From Rhodospirillales bacterium (GTDB lineage Bacteria > Pseudomonadota > Alphaproteobacteria > Rhodospirillales > Defluviicoccaceae), in NCBI GenBank assembly GCA_016712595.1, contig JADJQT010000001.1, positions 1,919,501 through 1,983,500 of the forward strand: a stretch of DNA of 64,000 nucleotides, given 5' to 3'. Positions 34,084-41,853 of the stretch are shown here, in pieces (positions within the stretch are counted from its first letter, which is position 1; each line of letters begins with the position of its first letter). The notes beneath the pieces were generated by a model that did no database searches, was not told where the DNA came from, and saw only the letters and a list, made by a program, of their open reading frames with translations. The position numbers and the translations under genes were made by a program.

Positions 34084-35505
34084 TTAGGACGAATAGTACA
34101 TCTGGAATTCGACCGGGTGCGGCGTGTGCTCGAAGTTGTAGACCTCTTCCCACTTCAGCTCGATGTAGCTGTCGATCAGGTCGTCGGTGAAGACGTCGCC
34201 TTTCTTCAGGAAGTCGCGGTTCGCGTCGAGGTTGGTCAGTGCCTCACGCAGGCTGCCACACACCGTCGGTACCGCGGCAAGCTCGTCCGGCGGCAGGTCG
34301 TAGAGGTTCTTGTCGATGGCGTCGCCCGGGTGGATCTTGTTCTGCACGCCGTCGAGACCGGCCATCACCATTGCCGAGAAGGCGAGGTAGGGATTGCAGG
34401 TCGGATCGGGGAAACGGATCTCGACGCGCTTGCCCTTCGGGTTCGAGGTGAACGGAATGCGGCAGGACGCCGAACGATTGCGCGCGGAATAGGCCAGCAG
34501 CACCGGCGCTTCGAAGCCTGGGATCAGCCGCTTGTAGCTGTTGGTCGACGGATTGGTGAAGGCGTTCAGCGCCTTGGCATGCTTGATGATGCCGCCAATG
34601 TAGTAGAGGGCGAAATCGGAGAGGTCGGCGTAGCCCGATCCGGCGAACAGCGGCTTGCCGTCCTTCCAGATCGACTGGTGGGTGTGCATGCCCGAGCCAT
34701 TGTCGCCGGTCACTGGCTTCGGCATGAACGTCGCCGTCTTGCCATAGGTCTGGGCGACCATGTGGGTGCAATACTTGTAGATCTGGATGTTGTCGGCGGC
34801 GGTCACGAGGGTCGAGAAAACGAGGCCGAGTTCGTGCTGGCTGGGCGCCACTTCGTGGTGGTGCTTATCCATGACGAGGCCCATCTCCTGCATCGTCGAG
34901 ACCATCTCAGCGCGCAGATCCATGCAGGAATCGACCGGGGGAACCGGGAAATAGCCGCCCTTGATCGGCGGACGGTGGCCGGCGTTGCCCTCGGGCAGGA
35001 TGCGGCCGGTGACGTACGGTCCTTCGTCCGAGCTGAATTCATAAAAGCAGGAATTCATCTTCACGTCGTAGCGGACGTCGTCGAAGACGAAGAATTCGGC
35101 TTCCGGTCCGACATAGACGGTATCACCGAAGCCGCCGGAGACGACGTACGCCTCGGCCTTCTTGGCGATCGAACGCGGGTCCCGGATGTAGGGCTCGCCA
35201 GTGGATGGCTCGACGACGTCGCAGAACAAAATCAGCGCCGATTGGGCGGCGAACGGGTCCATCACGGCGCTTGTCGCGTCGGGGATCAGAGACATGTCGG
35301 ATTCGTTGATCGCCTTCCAGCCGGCGATCGATGATCCGTCGAACATGATGCCGTCGGTGAAGGAGTCTTCATCGACGAAGTCGCTGGTCATCGTCAGGTG
35401 TTGCCACTTGCCGCGCGGATCGGTGAAACGCAGGTCGATGTACTTGACCTCGTTCGCCTTGACCAGCTGCAGCACGTCGGCCGGCGTCTTACAGTTGAGA
35501 GCCAT
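34084..35505 (-). CDS. glnA: Glutamine synthetase, type I
   Basis: The 473-residue enzyme condenses ammonia and glutamate. It has LRFTDPRGKWQHLTM, MFDGSSIAGWKAINESDM, AEFFVFDD, GYFPVPPVDSC, MDKHHHEVAPSQHEL, KPVTGDNGSGMHTHQSIWKDG, NPSTNSYKRLIPGFEAPVLLAYSARNRSASCRIP. The adenylylation site is Tyr402 in KNLYDLPP, so GlnE-type control is expected. It lies 96 bases after glnB on the same strand, the classic glnBA operon. The ribosome-binding site is AGAGGAAAA. Confidence 0.97.
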   Translation of the reverse strand: MALNCKTPADVLQLVKANEVKYIDLRFTDPRGKWQHLTMTSDFVDEDSFTDGIMFDGSSIAGWKAINESDMSLIPDATSAVMDPFAAQSALILFCDVVEPSTGEPYIRDPRSIAKKAEAYVVSGGFGDTVYVGPEAEFFVFDDVRYDVKMNSCFYEFSSDEGPYVTGRILPEGNAGHRPPIKGGYFPVPPVDSCMDLRAEMVSTMQEMGLVMDKHHHEVAPSQHELGLVFSTLVTAADNIQIYKYCTHMVAQTYGKTATFMPKPVTGDNGSGMHTHQSIWKDGKPLFAGSGYADLSDFALYYIGGIIKHAKALNAFTNPSTNSYKRLIPGFEAPVLLAYSARNRSASCRIPFTSNPKGKRVEIRFPDPTCNPYLAFSAMVMAGLDGVQNKIHPGDAIDKNLYDLPPDELAAVPTVCGSLREALTNLDANRDFLKKGDVFTDDLIDSYIELKWEEVYNFEHTPHPVEFQMYYSS

Positions 35506-35601
35506 GATTCTTTTCCTCTGATCCCTCTGCGTTGCAAACGTTTATGTGTGAGAGGCGTGCCCGCACGCCCCCGGCGTCAAGCGCCATGCCGGGCGACAGG
35601 C

Positions 35602-35940
35602 TTATATCGCTTCAATGCCCCGCTCGCCAGTACGCACGCGAATGGCATCTTCGACGGTGGTAATGAAGATCTTTCCGTCACCGATGCGTCCGGTGCGGGC
35701 TGCCTGCTGAATCGCCTCGACGGCCTGTTCGACGAGGTTATCTTCGACAACCAATTCAATTTTTACCTTCGGCAGAAAATCAACCACGTATTCGGCGCCC
35801 CGGTAGAGTTCGGTATGTCCCTTTTGACGGCCAAATCCCTTTGCCTCAAGCACGGTGATACCTTGCAACCCGAGCTCGTGGAGCGCTTCTTTGACGTCGT
35901 CAAGCTTGAAGGGCTTGATGATCGCTTCGATCTTCTTCAT
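35602..35940 (-). CDS. glnB: Nitrogen regulatory protein P-II
   Basis: The 112-residue trimeric signal protein starts at ATG 35940 after GGAGAGGCAG; longer upstream starts are not homologous. MKKIEAIIKPFKLDDVKEALHE is the standard start, Tyr51 in the T-loop (GHTELYRGAEY) is the uridylylation site, VDFLPKVKIELVVEDNLVE and the C-terminal RTGRIGDGKIFITTVEDAIRVRTGERGIEAI are typical. It senses 2-oxoglutarate and ATP/ADP and controls glutamine synthetase adenylylation and NtrBC. It shares a likely sigma-54 promoter with glnA. Confidence 0.97.
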   Translation of the reverse strand: MKKIEAIIKPFKLDDVKEALHELGLQGITVLEAKGFGRQKGHTELYRGAEYVVDFLPKVKIELVVEDNLVEQAVEAIQQAARTGRIGDGKIFITTVEDAIRVRTGERGIEAI

Positions 35941-36039
35941 CAGATACTGCCTCTCCGCTTCGGCTGATCCGAGCCGGCCGGATCGTTCGCACGCCGGATG
36001 ACTGCTGTCTACGCTGAGATTGCTCAGGCATTCGAGTGC

Positions 36040-36063
36040 GGCACGAAGCATGCTTCGTGCCAA
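36040..36063 (-). promoter_or_regulatory. Sigma-54 promoter overlapping a 22-base perfect palindrome, upstream of glnB-glnA
   Basis: On the minus strand, 36063 to 36047 reads TTGGCACGAAGCATGCT, which fits YTGGCACGRNNNTTGCW except one base. The GG and GC pairs are 12 bases apart as required. The predicted start of transcription is near 36036, leaving about 95 bases of leader to the glnB ATG. The same bases lie within a perfect palindrome (36040-36061, half site GGCACGAAGCA). The rest of 35941-36309 shows no gene. Confidence 0.7.
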
Positions 36064-36309
36064 GTAGCGCAATCATCGATTTCGACCGTGGGACCGCCGG
36101 CTTATTCTACATCCGCTCCCCATCCTGCCCGAGTGCCGGGCAGTAAGTCGCCTACAAAACGCGCAGTTGCACGGATGATAAACCTTCGGACTGCGCGTGG
36201 CTTGACGTTTCGATGCGGTTGACACGCGGGGCGCGAATGGTGCCTGCTGCCACAGCCGCATTATGCCACGGCCGGTCGTACCACCAATCGCTTGAAAGCC
36301 CACGCTGCA

Positions 36310-37521
36310 ATGAAACCGCTCAATCCCGTTCTTGCCCGCTTTGGCACGACGATCTTTACGGTGATGAGCGCGCTTGCCGCCGAATGCGGGGCGATCAACC
36401 TTGGCCAGGGATTTCCGGACGAGGAGGGGCCGCAAGCGCTGCGCCGCTGCGCCGCCGATGCGATCCTCGACGGTTCCAATCAATACCCACCGATGCGCGG
36501 GATCGCCGACCTGCGCAGGGCGGTGGCGGAGCACGACCGGCGATTCTACGGTCTCGAACTCGACTGGCAGAGCGAGGTTTTGATCACCTCGGGTGCCACC
36601 GAGGCGCTCGCCGACAGCTTCTTTGGCCTGATCGAGCCGGGTGACGAAACGGTGGTGGTCGAGCCGCTTTACGATTCATACCTGCCGATCATCGAGCAGG
36701 CCGGCGGAATCGTCCGTCTCGTTCGCCTCGAGCCGCCGGAATGGGCGCTGCCACGCGAAGCTTTGGCCGCTGCTTTCGGTCCCCGCACCAAGCTCCTGGT
36801 GCTCAATTCGCCGCTCAACCCCGCCGGCAAGGTATTCGAGCGCGACGAACTGGCATTCATCGCCGGACTCATCGCGGCGCACGACGCCTATGCGGTCTGT
36901 GACGAGGTTTATGAGCACCTCATCTTTGACGGCGGCGCGCACGTTCCGCTGATCACGCTCGCGGGCATGCGGGAGCGATGCCTGCGCGTCGGCTCCGCCG
37001 GCAAAACCTTTTCCGCGACCGGATGGAAGGTTGGCTACGTTGTCGGCGCGCCGGCGCTGATCGACGCCGCGGCGCGCGCGCACCAGTTCATCACCTTCAC
37101 CACACCGCCGAACCTGCAGACGGCCGTCGCCGCCGGTCTCAGGCTCGACGACGGCTACTTTCATGCATTGTCTCGCGACCAACAGGGCAAGCGAGACCGC
37201 CTCGCCGCCGGTCTCGCCGCCGCCGGCTTCGATGTGCTGGCGAGCGCGGGAAGCTATTTTCTCATCGCCGACTTTCGCCGCCTCGGTTTTTCCGGCGACG
37301 ATGTTGCCTTCTGCCGCTATTTAACCCGCGAGGCTGGCGTCGCTGCGATTCCGGTCAGCGCGTTTTACCGCGATGCCGAGTCTTCCAAGGCCGGCGCTCA
37401 TAGCGAAATCCCACATGGCTTCGTGCGGTTTTGCTTCTGCAAGAGCGATGAGGTTCTAAATGAGGCGATCGATCGTCTCACACGCCATTTCAGCCGGGGG
37501 CGCGCTGTCGCAATTGGATGA
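36310..37521 (+). CDS. PLP-dependent class I/II aminotransferase
   Basis: The product has 403 residues from ATG 36310; the TTG six codons upstream is less likely. Type I fold marks are NLGQGFPDEEGP, NQYPPMRGIADLRRAV, LITSGATEALADSFFGLI, LNSPLNPAGKVF, YAVCDEVYEHLIFDG and the PLP Lys232 in SAGKTFSATGWKVGYV. The motifs resemble methionine/kynurenine aminotransferases (YbdL, KAT type). Substrate cannot be fixed. It lies divergent from glnB, so it may share nitrogen control, but the palindrome's plus-strand half is a poor sigma-54 match. Confidence 0.9.
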   Translation: MKPLNPVLARFGTTIFTVMSALAAECGAINLGQGFPDEEGPQALRRCAADAILDGSNQYPPMRGIADLRRAVAEHDRRFYGLELDWQSEVLITSGATEALADSFFGLIEPGDETVVVEPLYDSYLPIIEQAGGIVRLVRLEPPEWALPREALAAAFGPRTKLLVLNSPLNPAGKVFERDELAFIAGLIAAHDAYAVCDEVYEHLIFDGGAHVPLITLAGMRERCLRVGSAGKTFSATGWKVGYVVGAPALIDAAARAHQFITFTTPPNLQTAVAAGLRLDDGYFHALSRDQQGKRDRLAAGLAAAGFDVLASAGSYFLIADFRRLGFSGDDVAFCRYLTREAGVAAIPVSAFYRDAESSKAGAHSEIPHGFVRFCFCKSDEVLNEAIDRLTRHFSRGRAVAIG

Positions 37522-37596
37522 AGGCGTTGTAGTGCTGCGCAACCAATTCCGCGCACGCGCGTTGCGCGAGCGATCATCGATAAGGGGACTGACGAC

Positions 37597-38382
37597 GTGA
37601 ATATGATGCGAGACACCGGGCAGCGTCGGCGCTCGGCTGCGGACCTGGCGGCGATTTTGCGTGCCTACCGGCGTTATGCTCCGACGTACGATCTGATCTT
37701 TGGCCCGGTCTTCCAGTGGGGACGGGCGGTCGTCGCCCGGCGAATGAACGCGACCGGTTGCGCGCGAATCCTTGAGGTCGGCGTCGGTACTGGCCTGTCG
37801 CTGCCGCTTTATCACCGCGACAAAGACATCATCGGCGTTGACGTCTCGCCGGAAATGCTGGCGAAGGCACGCCGCCGCGTCGCGGCGAAGGGCCTTGCCA
37901 ACGTCAAGGCATTGGAACGGATGGATGCCGGCGCGCTCGACTTCGAGGACGGTGTCTTCGATGGCGTTGTCGCCAGCTTCGTGATGTCGGTGGTTCCCGA
38001 TCCGCAAGGCTGCCTCGCCGAAATCGCCCGGGTGTGCAAGCCAGGCGGCACCGTGCTTGTCTGCAATCACTTCGCCCACGGCGCAGACCGCTGGATTACC
38101 CCGTTTCTGGAGCCGATGTCGCGCTGGCTCGGCTGGCATCCGAATTTCGCCCTTGCCGACCTGCTCGAGTCAACCGAACTCGAGGTCGAGGGATATGAGC
38201 GCGTTCCGCCGTTCGGTCTGTTCACCCTGCTGACCTTGCGCGCGCCCGGCGGCGTTCCCGCCGATACCACGGGAGAGGGAGCCATAGACGGCGCCGCAAT
38301 TGATTCGGCGGCTCCTGCGCGTCGCCGTCAGTCCGGCTGGCGCACATCCGAAGACGCGTCCCTGACCGGTGTTTCCCGCTGA
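37597..38382 (+). CDS. pmtA: SAM-dependent methyltransferase, phosphatidylethanolamine N-methyltransferase (PmtA-like)
   Basis: The product has 261 residues from GTG 37597 after AAGGGG; ATG two codons later is an alternative. Class I methyltransferase motifs are seen: AYRRYAPTYDLIFGPVFQWGR, ILEVGVGTGLSLPLY (SAM loop), IIGVDVSPEMLAKARRR, and GVVASFVMSVVPDPQGCLAEIARVCKPGGTVLVCNHFAHG. This pattern, with YDLIFG and HPNFALADLL, matches the Rhodobacter PmtA group, which makes phosphatidylcholine. The C-terminal about 40 residues are extra and Ala/Gly-rich. It follows the aminotransferase by 75 bases. Confidence 0.85.
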   Translation: MNMMRDTGQRRRSAADLAAILRAYRRYAPTYDLIFGPVFQWGRAVVARRMNATGCARILEVGVGTGLSLPLYHRDKDIIGVDVSPEMLAKARRRVAAKGLANVKALERMDAGALDFEDGVFDGVVASFVMSVVPDPQGCLAEIARVCKPGGTVLVCNHFAHGADRWITPFLEPMSRWLGWHPNFALADLLESTELEVEGYERVPPFGLFTLLTLRAPGGVPADTTGEGAIDGAAIDSAAPARRRQSGWRTSEDASLTGVSR

Positions 38383-38396
38383 GCCGGGCGCTGAGG

Positions 38397-38898
38397 GATG
38401 CGGTGGTTCGCTACAATGTCGAGGGCTTGGCCGGGCTGAGGGATCGGCCGAAGCGGCAGCTGCCGCAGAGGCTGAGCGAGGCCGAGGAAGCGGTGTTCGC
38501 CGCCGCCATGTTCCGCGATCTCGACCCGGACGTGGACAGTGTTTCGGCGTGGACGCGGCCCACGTCGGCGAGAAAGGCCGGATCTGCCATCGCTGGTGGC
38601 TGAAATTCCGGCCGTCCATGCCGTCGTCGTCCTCGACCCGGCCGGCTGGCACGGAGCCAGGGCGTTGCGGGTCCCAGGCGCCGTCACCCTAATTCCGCTG
38701 CTGCCCTATTCGTCGAACTCAATCGGGTCGAACGCCTCTGGTCCGACCTGGGCAAGCGCTTCTTCTCGCCGCTCGTCTTCTGAGACGATGACGCCATCGC
38801 CGACGCCTGCTGCCGAGCCTGGAACACGCTGGCCGCCGAACCCCGCCCGCATCGTCTCCCCGTGTAACTACCCGGGGATTGCAGAGGTTGGCTCATAG
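38397..38898 (+). pseudogene. IS630-family transposase remnant, several frameshifts
   Basis: Fragments in different frames fit an IS630 transposase: YNVEGLAGLRDRPKRQLPQRLSEAE (about 38409-38490), LVAEIPAVHAVVVLDPAGWHGARALRVPGAVTLIPLLPYS (about 38590-38710, the DDE Asp-rich region), and RIVSPCNYPGIAEVGS near the end (about 38850-38898); the ELN-VERLW stretch lies between them in another frame. No intact transposase or clear terminal repeats or target duplication can be seen. It is a relic in the space between pmtA and the dehydrogenase pair. Confidence 0.75.
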
Positions 38899-39009
38899 AC
38901 TTGCCAGTATCACGGATACAACCTTCTCCGCCGACGCGACGAAACAACCGTTCTTGCCACGCACGGTCACATCGCTGCGATCAACCGTGCGCCAGCAAGA
39001 GCGGGAGCG

Positions 39010-41559
39010 TTATTGCGGGGCGGTGGGTCCGGGGGCGTGCCCCATCAGCTTGCTGTTGAAATAGTTGACGTCATCAGCGTTGATATACCCGTCTAGATTG
39101 AAATCGTACATTGTCGAATAAGCGCCGTCGCCGTTCTGAGCGCCGAGAGCGGCGGTGATCATCCCCTGATCAATCGGGCCGGCATAGCCATTGTTGTTGA
39201 AGTCGCCGTCGCATCGGTCGCCGTAGCCGTCGTTGTCGCTGTCCCACTGGCTGGCGTTGGCGACGAAGGTGCAGTTATCGGCGTCATCCGGCACACCGTC
39301 ACCGTCGCTGTCGGTCGGGACGTCGCACACACTCGCGCGATTAACCCAGTTCTCGACGACGACGGCCGTCGGATCAGCAATCGTCGTGGCCAGCGGCGGC
39401 ATCTGGCCGTTGCCGCGCAGTTGCATGCGTATCCACAGAAGCGATGTCGCCGGACTGAGCGGATCAAGTAACTTGGCGCCAGTAAGGCCAAGATCGCTGA
39501 CCAGCGGGTCGACATTGCACACGTTCATCGCTTGAATGTCCGTGCTATAGCGCAGATCCATCGTCGGGCGGATGTCGACGTTGGGACGATGACACAGGGA
39601 GCCGCAGTTCGCGTCAAGATGGCTGCGTGCCCGACGCACGGCGTTGACCTTCGGTTGAAATGGTCCGGACAGCGCCGGCAGATCGGCAACGGCAGCCGGC
39701 AGGCCGTTGGCGAACAGGCCCATGGCGTTCCAGGTGACCAACTGGTGGCCCTTGCGGCCGGTTCTTTCATAATCGTACATGCTGTTGAGCTGCGCGATAC
39801 GCGGCCCGAGCACATAGCCCGCCGCTGCGGTGTGGCAGAGCAGGCACTGGCTGCGCGACGGCAGATGCCAGTGAACCGATGAACCGGCGGCGGTCTTAAC
39901 GTCGATCGTCTTGCCTTCGGCAGGCACGAGTACGGCATCCGAGAGATCGGCTTTCCACTCATAGGAGTAGCCCGCCCATGAGCCGTCGGTATGACGCTTG
40001 AGCAGGCGCGTTTCGAACGGCTTGTAGCGCTGATAAAGAAACATCTTCATCAGGACGGTTCCGATGGGAAATTCGAAGTCGCCGTTATCGCCGATGGTGA
40101 TCTGTGCGCCGTCCGGAAGCGCGACCCAGCGCCGCTTCGCTGCGCCATCGGACCACAGCTGTGCGTTTACCGTATAGGGAATCATTCCGGGTACGGTGCC
40201 GAGCGGCGAGGTGGGCACGATGCAACCGGTTTCCGAGAGGAGTTGCGGTATCTGTGCGGACGACGCGGAGGCGACGGCCGGAACGATCTTATAGACGGTG
40301 CCCTCTCCTGGCACCTCGACGCCGTAGATCTCGCCGTCAGCGTCGGTGAACAGCGTATCGAAATTGGGTGCGTTGTCGAGGATCAGCTCCGCGGTGTAGG
40401 CACCGTTACTCTTGCTCAGCGCGTAGAGTTTGCGCTGGCCGTACACGGCGAAAACGTACCGTCCGTTCAAATAGGGGATGGCGTTTCCGCGATAGACGAA
40501 GCCGCCAATGATCGCCGTCGGGCTGATTGTCGGGATGGTGAAGATCGGCAGTTCAACGGGCGTCGCACACTGAGCGGCATTCAGACAGTCCCTGCCTTCA
40601 TAGATGTTCCAGCCGTAGTTGCCACCGCGGGTGATGATGTTGATCTCCTCGCTTCCCGATCCGCCGACATCGCCGAGCCAAAGCTGCCCGCTCTGCTTGT
40701 CGAACGAGAACCGCCAAGGATTGCGCAACCCGATCGCATAGAGTTCCGGCCGGGCGCCGGCAACATTCTTCCACGGATTGTTGGGTGGAATGGCATAGGG
40801 GGCAGCCGCCGTGCCGTTGTCGACATCAATGCGCAGCAGCTTGCCGCGCAGGTCACTCGTATCCTGAGAGCGGATCGCTGCGAAGCTGGCCGAGCCGTCG
40901 CCGCTGCCGATATACAAATAGCCGTCCGGGCCGAAAGCCAGATGGCCGAAGTGATGATTGAGCCCATTGGTCTGCGGCTGTCTCAAAACGATAAGTTCAG
41001 AGGCAGGATCAAATGTTGTTCCATCCGCCGTCAGCGTATAGCGCGCGACGTATGAGGTCGGCGTGACCTCGTTTGCCTGCCGGGCATTGTAAAGGACGAA
41101 TACCCAACGGCGAGCAGGATTACTAGCAAACTCGGGATGAAAGGCGAAACTGACCAGCCCCCACTGCTCTGATCCACCATCCGCATAATCGTTGCTGTCA
41201 TTCAAAGCACCAATCCGCGCGCTGATATTGAGCGCAAGATCAGGTGTCTGACCTGAAATAAACGTATACATATATCCTGATCGATTTATTAAATAAAATC
41301 GCGATTTATCTGTTGGTGATGCGCGAAAATCGAATCCCTTGTAGGATGTTATATCAGAAAATACCTGATTAGCTTGAACCGTCGACGTTACTGCCGGCGC
41401 ATCGCCAGCAAGGCATGTTGGATTCGACGGCCGCGATAAATAGCCGGCCAAAGGGCTGATGGTTTGAGCTTTCGAATTTTGTGGCGCGAACGTACACGCC
41501 AACCACATCCCAGCAAGGGCATACAAAATCAGTGCTCGAGAGGGTCGTCGTGGGTGCAT
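39010..41559 (-). CDS. Secreted glucose/sorbosone dehydrogenase-like protein fused to cytochrome c-like and calcium-binding dockerin-type region (paralog 1)
   Basis: The product has about 849 residues from ATG 41559 (a purine-rich GGGGGAA is ten bases upstream; ATG 41565 and 41586 are alternatives). A signal peptide is present. The GSDH propeller, about residues 40-430, has HHFGHLAFGPDGYLYIGSGDG, GLRNPWRFSFDKQSGQLWLGDVGGSGSEEIN and GGNYGWNIYEG. A cytochrome-like part has C572LLCH576 and then C652GSLCH657, the latter a CX3CH. The tail has thrombospondin-3 (DSDGDGVPDDADNC) and two EF-hand-like dockerin repeats (DFNNNGYAGPIDQGMI, DFNLDGYINADDVNYF). It may oxidise a sugar with PQQ and pass electrons to a fused haem, in the periplasm or on the surface. 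Confidence 0.83.
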   Translation of the reverse strand: MHPRRPSRALILYALAGMWLACTFAPQNSKAQTISPLAGYLSRPSNPTCLAGDAPAVTSTVQANQVFSDITSYKGFDFRASPTDKSRFYLINRSGYMYTFISGQTPDLALNISARIGALNDSNDYADGGSEQWGLVSFAFHPEFASNPARRWVFVLYNARQANEVTPTSYVARYTLTADGTTFDPASELIVLRQPQTNGLNHHFGHLAFGPDGYLYIGSGDGSASFAAIRSQDTSDLRGKLLRIDVDNGTAAAPYAIPPNNPWKNVAGARPELYAIGLRNPWRFSFDKQSGQLWLGDVGGSGSEEINIITRGGNYGWNIYEGRDCLNAAQCATPVELPIFTIPTISPTAIIGGFVYRGNAIPYLNGRYVFAVYGQRKLYALSKSNGAYTAELILDNAPNFDTLFTDADGEIYGVEVPGEGTVYKIVPAVASASSAQIPQLLSETGCIVPTSPLGTVPGMIPYTVNAQLWSDGAAKRRWVALPDGAQITIGDNGDFEFPIGTVLMKMFLYQRYKPFETRLLKRHTDGSWAGYSYEWKADLSDAVLVPAEGKTIDVKTAAGSSVHWHLPSRSQCLLCHTAAAGYVLGPRIAQLNSMYDYERTGRKGHQLVTWNAMGLFANGLPAAVADLPALSGPFQPKVNAVRRARSHLDANCGSLCHRPNVDIRPTMDLRYSTDIQAMNVCNVDPLVSDLGLTGAKLLDPLSPATSLLWIRMQLRGNGQMPPLATTIADPTAVVVENWVNRASVCDVPTDSDGDGVPDDADNCTFVANASQWDSDNDGYGDRCDGDFNNNGYAGPIDQGMITAALGAQNGDGAYSTMYDFNLDGYINADDVNYFNSKLMGHAPGPTAPQ

Positions 41560-41586
41560 GCTCATAGCTTCCCCCAGCATTAGCAT

Positions 41587-41853
41587 CAGTCGTCACACGT
41601 TACATAAATAATATTTTGTTAATAACAGGCGTCATTGTTAAAAACAAGTAATAAGTGCTACGCGTAGGAAAACGTGCATTTTTGATCATTGATTGCATCA
41701 ATTGCGGTATCAAATGTGACGTAACAGTGGCAGATGTTTTGATAAATAATATGAATTACTTCACTATATTTTAATCACGATAATACAAAAGACAAAAAGC
41801 GGCTCAACTTGCATTGAGCCGCCGATATTTATTGCGCCATTTCCAGATAAATA
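41587..41853. other. AT-rich region upstream of paralog 1
   Basis: A 267-base stretch mostly of A and T (for example CACTATATTTTAATCACGATAA), between two dehydrogenase genes. It includes the terminator of paralog 2 at its right end. I see no gene in it; a promoter for paralog 1 is expected. Confidence 0.6.
41794..41822 (-). terminator. Rho-independent terminator of dehydrogenase paralog 2
   Basis: On the minus strand GCGGCTCAA pairs with TTGAGCCGC (nine bases, six-base loop TGCAAG) and is followed by TTTTTG. The stem spans 41799-41822. It lies 32 bases after the stop codon of the gene ending at 41854. Confidence 0.9.

Noticed and set aside
41690..41720. FNR/FixK box (TTGAT-N4-ATCAA) in the AT-rich region before paralog 1
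   Set aside because: TTGAT and ATCAA are present but the gap is three bases, not four, so the site does not fit the consensus.
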